From the NCBI GenBank assembly GCA_030550695.1, contig JAUQOX010000008.1:1-24785 (forward strand): 24,785 bases of DNA, in the 5' to 3' direction. Made by a program: the position numbers and the translations under genes. Below the pieces are notes generated by a model that made no database searches, was not told the DNA's origin, and was given only the letters and a program-made list of their open reading frames with translations. Source of the stretch: Gemmatimonadota bacterium. Lineage in GTDB: Bacteria > Gemmatimonadota > Gemmatimonadetes > Longimicrobiales > Gaopeijiaceae. The number at the start of each line of letters is the position of its first letter. Within the stretch, counting starts at the first letter, position 1. Shown here piece by piece: positions 20,556-24,785 of the stretch.

Positions 20556-22660
20556 GAACCCTCGGGGCTGGTCCATCGGGCCAGCCACGCGAGCACCTCT
20601 TCGTGCCACAAAAGGCTGTTGGCGGGGCTCAAGACCCAGTGGTTCTCGTCGGGGAAGTAGAGGAAGCGGCTGGGAATTCCCCGGCGCTGGAGGGCGGTGA
20701 AGGTGGCCAGGCCCTGTTCCAAGGGAACACGAAAATCCAGTCCGCCATGGATCACCAGCATGGGGGTCTGCCAGCGGTCTACGTGGAGGGCGGGGTTGTG
20801 CTTCTCGAACTCGGCGGGCACCTCCCAATAGGGGCCGCCGTGTTCCCATTCGGGGAACCAGAGTTCCTCGGTGGCGAAGTACATCATCCGCTGATCGAAC
20901 ACGCCGTCGTGGTTCACCAGACAACGGAAGCCCTCGGGCCATTGGCCGGCGATCCAATTGATCATATACCCCCCGTACGAGGCTCCCAGGGCGCAGGCCC
21001 GGGAACCGTCCATCCACGGGTAGCGGGCCAAGGCGGCGGCGAGGCCTTTCTTCAGGTCCTCCAGGGGCTTGCCGCCCCAGTCCTGTCGAATGGCATCGGT
21101 GAAGGCCTGCCCGTAACCTGTGGATCCATGGAAGTCCACCATCACCACGGCGTAGCCCGCCCCGGCAAAAACCTGGGGGTTCCAGCGGTAATGGAAGGTG
21201 TTGGAGGACGACCCCTGGGGCCCGCCGTGGATGATGAAGGCCACCGGGTAACGCCGGCCCTCCTGGAACAGGGCCGGCTGGAGGACCCAGGCGTACACCG
21301 TTTCCCCTCCAGCACCCGCAAAGGTCATCTGCTCGGCCCTTCCGAAGGCCAGCCCGCGGAGGCGCCCTTCGTTGAGTCGGGTCAGAGGCCGGAGGTCCGA
21401 GCCGTCGGGCCTTGCCGAATAGAGTTCCACCGGCGAGGTGAAATGATCCAGGCCGAACACGATCCGCTCCCCGGCGTAGGCAGGGTATCGGACAGTGCCC
21501 TCGCGGCGGATTTCCCGCACCTCTCCGGTGCCCACATCCACCGAGAACAACGACGTGTTGCCCAGATTCTGGGCCGTCACCAGGAGGGTGCGTCCGTCCG
21601 GAGAAAAGGCCATGGAACCCACGGACCGGTCCCAATCCTGGGTCAGGACCCTCTCTTGGTCCGTGGGCCAGGCCCGCAGGACGATGCGGAAGCGGTCCGC
21701 TTCGTAGCCCGGCCGCTCCATGGCCAGGTAAGCCAGGGTCTTTCCATCAGGGCTGAAAAGGGGCTGGGTGTCCCAGGCCCGATTGCGGGTGGTGAGCCGT
21801 TGGGCGGGCCGTGAGCCGTCCACGGGGGCGAGGTAGAGATCGAAATCGGTGGACCAGGCCTCTTGAGGGCCGGCCACTTTTGTGGTGAAGACCACTGCGC
21901 GGGAATCCGGAGTGAAGGTGAACTCTTCCGGTCCCCCGAAGGGGAGGGAAGGAGCGTCGGCATCCATCCCAGCCATGAGGTCCACCGCCGAACCCTCGCC
22001 GGACGAAGGCACGACGAAAAGGTGGGATCGGCGGCCGTCCTTCCAAGTGTCCCAGTGGCGCACGAACAGGCGGTCGTAGGCGACCCCCGAGGCCCTGCGC
22101 CCCTCCGACTGGCCGGCTTTGGCCACACTGCATTCCAGGTCCGGGCAGTCGGGGAAGACGCGCAGGCTCACCACCAGCAGGCGGCCGTCGGGAGAAACCG
22201 CCAGACTTCCCACCTCCAGGGGGAGGCGGGTAACCTGCTGGGCTTCGCCGCCCTGTACGGAAATCCGCCACACCTGGGAACTGCCCGAACGGGTGGAAAG
22301 GAAGAACACCGACGTGCCGTCGGGAGCCCAGCGGGGGTTGTAGTCGGCGGCAGGGTGGCTGGTGAGGGGGCGCGGGTCCTTCCCGTCGCTCCCCACGATC
22401 CAAAGGTCGGACCGCCGCCGGTAGGCGGTCCAATCCATGGAGCTGACCCCGAAGACGATCCACTTCCCGTCGGGGGACACCTGGGCATCGGAAATCCGAT
22501 CCATTTCCCAAAGGTCCCGGGGCGTGAAGGGGCGGGGAGTTTGGGAAGAGGCCGTTTCTCCGCTTCCCAGCACCCACGCCACGGCCAGGATCCCTCCCCG
22601 GAGGGCAGGGCTCAGGGGCATCCGCCGTGGGTATCCGGCGCGGCTCGAGACCTCGTTCAT
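20552..22660 (-). CDS. S9-family prolyl oligopeptidase/acylaminoacyl-peptidase-like, exported
   Basis: 702 aa. A signal peptide is likely: RR near residue 12-13, a hydrophobic stretch at 22-34, and cleavage near ASS-Q at about 40. Residues about 50-440 form a WD-like beta-propeller (WSPDGK/FSPDGR-type repeats such as QVSPDGKWIVF, WAPDGTSVFF, FSPDGRTLLV). The alpha/beta-hydrolase domain has the nucleophile Ser561 in GASYGGYM, Asp642 in HGGLDFRVP and His674 in ENHWVL. It cleaves short peptides in the periplasm. The ATG has AGGAG about 11 bases upstream. A later ATG at MPLSP would give a shorter signal. It overlaps the YbhN-like gene by ATGA, an odd pairing with envelope glycosylation genes. With the tricorn-like gene it points to strong peptide catabolism. 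Confidence 0.92.
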   Translation of the reverse strand: MNEVSSRAGYPRRMPLSPALRGGILAVAWVLGSGETASSQTPRPFTPRDLWEMDRISDAQVSPDGKWIVFGVSSMDWTAYRRRSDLWIVGSDGKDPRPLTSHPAADYNPRWAPDGTSVFFLSTRSGSSQVWRISVQGGEAQQVTRLPLEVGSLAVSPDGRLLVVSLRVFPDCPDLECSVAKAGQSEGRRASGVAYDRLFVRHWDTWKDGRRSHLFVVPSSGEGSAVDLMAGMDADAPSLPFGGPEEFTFTPDSRAVVFTTKVAGPQEAWSTDFDLYLAPVDGSRPAQRLTTRNRAWDTQPLFSPDGKTLAYLAMERPGYEADRFRIVLRAWPTDQERVLTQDWDRSVGSMAFSPDGRTLLVTAQNLGNTSLFSVDVGTGEVREIRREGTVRYPAYAGERIVFGLDHFTSPVELYSARPDGSDLRPLTRLNEGRLRGLAFGRAEQMTFAGAGGETVYAWVLQPALFQEGRRYPVAFIIHGGPQGSSSNTFHYRWNPQVFAGAGYAVVMVDFHGSTGYGQAFTDAIRQDWGGKPLEDLKKGLAAALARYPWMDGSRACALGASYGGYMINWIAGQWPEGFRCLVNHDGVFDQRMMYFATEELWFPEWEHGGPYWEVPAEFEKHNPALHVDRWQTPMLVIHGGLDFRVPLEQGLATFTALQRRGIPSRFLYFPDENHWVLSPANSLLWHEEVLAWLARWTSPEGS

Positions 22661-22773
22661 GATCCTTGCTCTCCTGTTTCGCGTGTCTTGCGGGGCCGAG
22701 GGGTGAAGGAGACCCCACCCCGCCTGAAAAGCTTTCCGGGAGCCTCGCGGACCCCTCCTCCCCCCACCCGGCG

Positions 22774-23622
22774 TCAAGGCAGGCGGGACTCCCGGGAGCT
22801 TCCCACCTCCGCCAGCTCCAGCACCATTTGGGCCGTCTCCTCCACCGCCCGGTCCGTCACGTCCACCACCGGGCAGCCCAGCTCCCGGTAGACCTCCTGC
22901 GCATAGGCGATCTCCGCCCGGATCCGCCGGATGTCCGCGTAGCTCAGGGGGCCGGGCACCCCCATGCTCTTGGCTCGGGCGGCCCGGATCCCCGCCAGCT
23001 TTGCCGGGCTGATGATCAAGCCCACCAGCTTGCGGGGATTCAGGCGGTGAATTTCACGGGGAAGAGGGATTTCGGGGGCCAAGGGGAGGTTGGCCACCTT
23101 GATCCCCAGGTTGGCCAGGTACATGCTCACCGGGGTTTTGCTGGACCGGCTCACCCCCAGCAGGACCAGATCGGCGTTCCGGTACCCTTGGGGGTCCTTG
23201 CCGTCGTCGTGTTGCACCGCGAACTCGATGGCTTCCACCCTGCGGAAGTACCGCTCGTCCAACCGGTGGATCTTGCCGGGCTCCAGGAGCGGCTTCCGAC
23301 CGGTGATCTGCTCCAGCCCCGCCAGAGCCGGGCCCATGAGGTCCAGGATCGGCGTCCCGTCCCGGGCGGCCCGGGACAGGATCACCTCCCGCACTTTGGG
23401 AAGCACCACGGTAAAGATCACGAAGGTGGGCTGGACCCGGGCCGCAGCCATGATCTCCTCGGCGGCTTCGGGAGTGTCCACCTGGCGGAACCGACGGAGA
23501 AGCACGGAGCCCTCGGGGAACTGGCTCATGGCGGCTTTGGCCACCAGCTGGGCTGTCTCTCCCATGGAGTCCGACACCACGAAGATGGTGGGGTGCTGCA
23601 GGAGGGGTGCTTTCTTGGCCAC
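22774..23622 (-). CDS. PSRP-type bifunctional kinase/pyrophosphorylase (DUF299)
   Basis: 282 aa, the usual length (E. coli PpsR is 277). IFVVSDSMGETAQLVAKAAMSQFP opens the family domain, with HDDGKDP near 138 and the P-loop-like GVSRSSKTPVSMYLANLG (about 156-173). Family members control pyruvate phosphate dikinase or PEP synthase by ADP-dependent threonine phosphorylation and Pi-dependent removal. No PPDK or PEP synthase lies in the window, so the partner is outside. I chose the GTG at 23622 (GGGAG 8 bases upstream, protein starting 12 residues before IFVV). An ATG at 23679 would add 19 Pro/Arg-rich residues. The following gene starts 113 bases after its stop. A plus-strand unit diverges upstream. 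Confidence 0.87.
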   Translation of the reverse strand: MAKKAPLLQHPTIFVVSDSMGETAQLVAKAAMSQFPEGSVLLRRFRQVDTPEAAEEIMAAARVQPTFVIFTVVLPKVREVILSRAARDGTPILDLMGPALAGLEQITGRKPLLEPGKIHRLDERYFRRVEAIEFAVQHDDGKDPQGYRNADLVLLGVSRSSKTPVSMYLANLGIKVANLPLAPEIPLPREIHRLNPRKLVGLIISPAKLAGIRAARAKSMGVPGPLSYADIRRIRAEIAYAQEVYRELGCPVVDVTDRAVEETAQMVLELAEVGSSRESRLP

Positions 23623-23910
23623 GGAGGCACTCCCGTCGAGGTGGAAACCGGCCGGGCAAGGGGGCGGGCGCCGTTCCATCTCAAGATACCCGATTTCCTT
23701 CCTGCCCATAGGGGGAGGGGACCCGAGGGGCCCCTCCGGAGGGATCAGCTTGAGCTTTTTCCTTGGGGGGCGTACCCTCTTGGAAAGGTGCGACGAGTGG
23801 CCGGATGGGGGGCAACCGGTCCCTCGCTCCACCCGGGCCGACAGGGGAGCTTCTTGGCCGGTGGGGGAGGGGGCGTGCCGGAAGCACGACTTCCATGAGG
23901 AGGGTAGCGC
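23623..23910. promoter_or_regulatory. Divergent intergenic region between the PSRP gene and the small membrane protein
   Basis: The 288 bases hold short GC palindromes (GAGGGGCCCCTC at about 23725-23736, and CCTCCGGAGG overlapping it at about 23733-23742) followed by AGCTTGAGCTTTTT. This could be a two-directional regulatory site or a weak terminator. No clear -35/-10 pair is visible in either direction. Confidence 0.4.
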
Positions 23911-23918
23911 GTGAGGAG
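23898..23918 (+). promoter_or_regulatory. Two Shine-Dalgarno sites for two in-frame starts
   Basis: AGGAGG at 23898-23903 is 7 bases before GTG 23911. AGGAG at 23914-23918 is 7 bases before ATG 23926. Both starts are in the same frame, so the short membrane protein may be made in 55- and 50-residue forms. Confidence 0.55.
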
Positions 23919-24078
23919 CACCGACATGGCATCGATCGTGTTTTTGCTGGCGGTCTTGGTTTTCACCGTGGTCATCGTGGAAGAACGATGGCTCCGGGTG
24001 GCGGCGGCCTTCCTCCCGGCCCTCCTCCTGGTGCAGCTGGCCACGGAAGCCGGCCGGGACAGAGGCCAAGGCACCTGA
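23911..24078 (+). CDS. Small membrane protein (50-55 aa), two-helix hairpin
   Basis: 55 aa from the GTG, or 50 aa from the ATG at 23926. From the ATG it reads MASIVFLLAVLVFTVVIVEE, then RWLRVAAAFLPALLLVQLA, and ends in a charged tail. Two hydrophobic segments (about 4-18 and 25-40 in the ATG form) are joined by the charged turn EERWLR. I do not recognise a family. The stop is 4 bases before the ATG of the ThDP-dependent enzyme, so the two are probably co-translated. This may tether or assist that enzyme, but it is equally possible that it is unrelated. The case for a real gene rests on two good Shine-Dalgarno sites, the consistent membrane pattern and the tight spacing, without homology. Confidence 0.55.
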   Translation: MRSTDMASIVFLLAVLVFTVVIVEERWLRVAAAFLPALLLVQLATEAGRDRGQGT

Positions 24079-24082
24079 AGCC

Positions 24083-24785
24083 ATGTCGGGCAGGAGTCCC
24101 GCCGGGGACTTGCTGGCCCTCCTGGGCCGCTGGGGGGTGACCCATCTGGTGGGGGTTCCCGACAACACCTCGGCGCCCCTGTTCGACGTGTCGGCTTTCC
24201 GGAGCGGGGGAGCGGAGATGGGGGGCGGGGAAAGGCAAGAAGTCCCGGCCATCAGGAAAGGGGAAGGGCCGCACAAGTCTCGCCCCCGGCTCCTGAGGGT
24301 GACCCGGGAGGGAGAAGGAGTGGCCCTGGCTGCCGGCCTCTGGCTCGGGGGTGGTGTGGGGGTGGTGGTCATGCAGAATACCGGCCTTCTGGAGTCGGGA
24401 GATGCCCTGAGGGGGACGGCTTCGCGAATGGGAGTCCCCCTGCTCCTGCTGGTGACCTGCCGAGGGTTTGCCTCGGCGCGAAGCATGGGCCTGGACCCCC
24501 TCGAGGCCGAGATCCGGCGAAGGGAGCTGACCTGCGAAGCGGTGGATTCGGTGGCCCTCATGACGGCGCCTACCCTGAGGGCGTGGGGAATCCCGTGGGA
24601 ACACTGGAGAGACCCTGCGGATCTTGGTCCGGTGGTGCGGGCTTGGGAGCGGGCCCAGGAGGAGGAGAGGCCGGTGGCGGTCCTGGTGGAGGTGGAGTTG
24701 GGGGGGGGGGGGGGGAAGGAGGGGGGGCGGGAGGAAGCTCGGGCCCGGCCAAGGGGCCGGACGGAACGCTTAGGGAGTGGAGGGG
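24083..24785 (+). CDS. ThDP-dependent decarboxylase, alpha/N-terminal (PYR) domain, sulfo-/phosphonopyruvate decarboxylase-like (3' truncated)
   Basis: The frame is open from the ATG to the window end (234 codons seen). The sequence VTHLVGVPDNTSAPLFD (about 19-35), REGEGVALAAGLWLGG (about 75-90, Glu77 being the usual ThDP-activating Glu) and VMQNTGLLESGDALRGTASRMGVPLLLLVTCRG (about 96-128) match the PYR-domain subunit of sulfopyruvate and phosphonopyruvate decarboxylases (ComD, Ppd, AepY types). A 30-residue polar insertion (about 39-68) breaks the first half and is unlike ComD. The C-terminal part, after EVEL, becomes Gly/Arg/Glu-rich at a run of 16 G. This could be a linker to a fused PP domain outside the window or a frame error. 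No phosphonate or coenzyme M genes are visible here, so the substrate is open. A weak ribosome site suggests coupling to the small gene. Confidence 0.75.
   Translation, partial: MSGRSPAGDLLALLGRWGVTHLVGVPDNTSAPLFDVSAFRSGGAEMGGGERQEVPAIRKGEGPHKSRPRLLRVTREGEGVALAAGLWLGGGVGVVVMQNTGLLESGDALRGTASRMGVPLLLLVTCRGFASARSMGLDPLEAEIRRRELTCEAVDSVALMTAPTLRAWGIPWEHWRDPADLGPVVRAWERAQEEERPVAVLVEVELGGGGGKEGGREEARARPRGRTERLGSGG
24700..24715 (+). repeat. 16-base poly-G tract inside the ThDP-enzyme gene
   Basis: Sixteen consecutive G, counting the last base of a TTG codon. It encodes five Gly in the current frame. Such tracts slip during replication and are also a common sequencing or assembly error. Confidence 0.9.

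Noticed and set aside
1..24785. Mobile elements, CRISPR arrays, tRNA or rRNA genes
   Set aside because: I saw no transposase or integrase motifs, no regular short-repeat array and no tRNA-like cloverleaf or rRNA signature in the window.

Overview
The window is a very GC-rich bacterial chromosome segment. GTG starts are frequent, open frames run long on both strands, and there are no phage, transposon, CRISPR, tRNA or rRNA signals. A lipobox lipoprotein, undecaprenyl-type envelope enzymes, a tricorn-type protease, an S9 peptidase and a PPDK/PEP-synthase regulatory protein suggest a Gram-negative, possibly amino-acid-using lineage. Acidobacteriota or a neighbouring phylum is a guess; the sequence does not fix the taxon.

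Layout. (1) 3-2675, plus strand: the C-terminal half of a tricorn-like protease and a D-2-hydroxyacid dehydrogenase. (2) 2686-5674, minus: an apparent operon of an FAD amine/amino-acid oxidase, a SagB-type nitroreductase and a membrane-anchored GcvH-like protein that lacks the lipoyl lysine. (3) 5675-6038: a divergent control region with a 29-base direct repeat. (4) 6039-8259, plus: a lipoprotein cyclophilin and a GltS-type sodium/glutamate symporter. (5) 8274-11278, minus: a lipid kinase, an acetoacetate-decarboxylase-like protein whose Lys-Lys pair is His-His, tandem terminator hairpins, and an alpha-oxoamine synthase. (6) 11447-15318, minus: a coupled trio of ATP-grasp ligase, ATP-grasp/GNAT fusion and lysine 2,3-aminomutase, preceded by two terminator-like hairpins. 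(7) 15581-22660, minus: a small helix-hairpin-helix protein, then an envelope run of PAP2 phosphatase, ArnT-like GT39, polyprenyl-phosphate GT2, YbhN-like flippase-family protein and S9 peptidase, largely joined by ATGA overlaps. (8) 22774-24785: a PSRP-type kinase/phosphatase (minus) facing a tiny membrane protein and the start of a ThDP-dependent decarboxylase (plus), which carries a 16-G homopolymer and runs off the window.

How the genes may work together. The strongest candidate for an undescribed system is the ATP-grasp/ATP-grasp-GNAT/KamA trio. Its aminomutase keeps the PLP lysine and both lysine-binding aspartates, so it should make beta-lysine. Two amino-acid ligases and an acetyltransferase are translationally coupled to it, which suggests synthesis of an N-acylated or peptidyl beta-lysine compound. 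The oxidase/nitroreductase/H-like-protein operon and the alpha-oxoamine synthase/decarboxylase-like/lipid-kinase group are also unusual combinations. The GT2, GT39, PAP2 and YbhN-like genes form a plausible set for putting a sugar on lipid A or another envelope acceptor through a polyprenyl-phosphate carrier.
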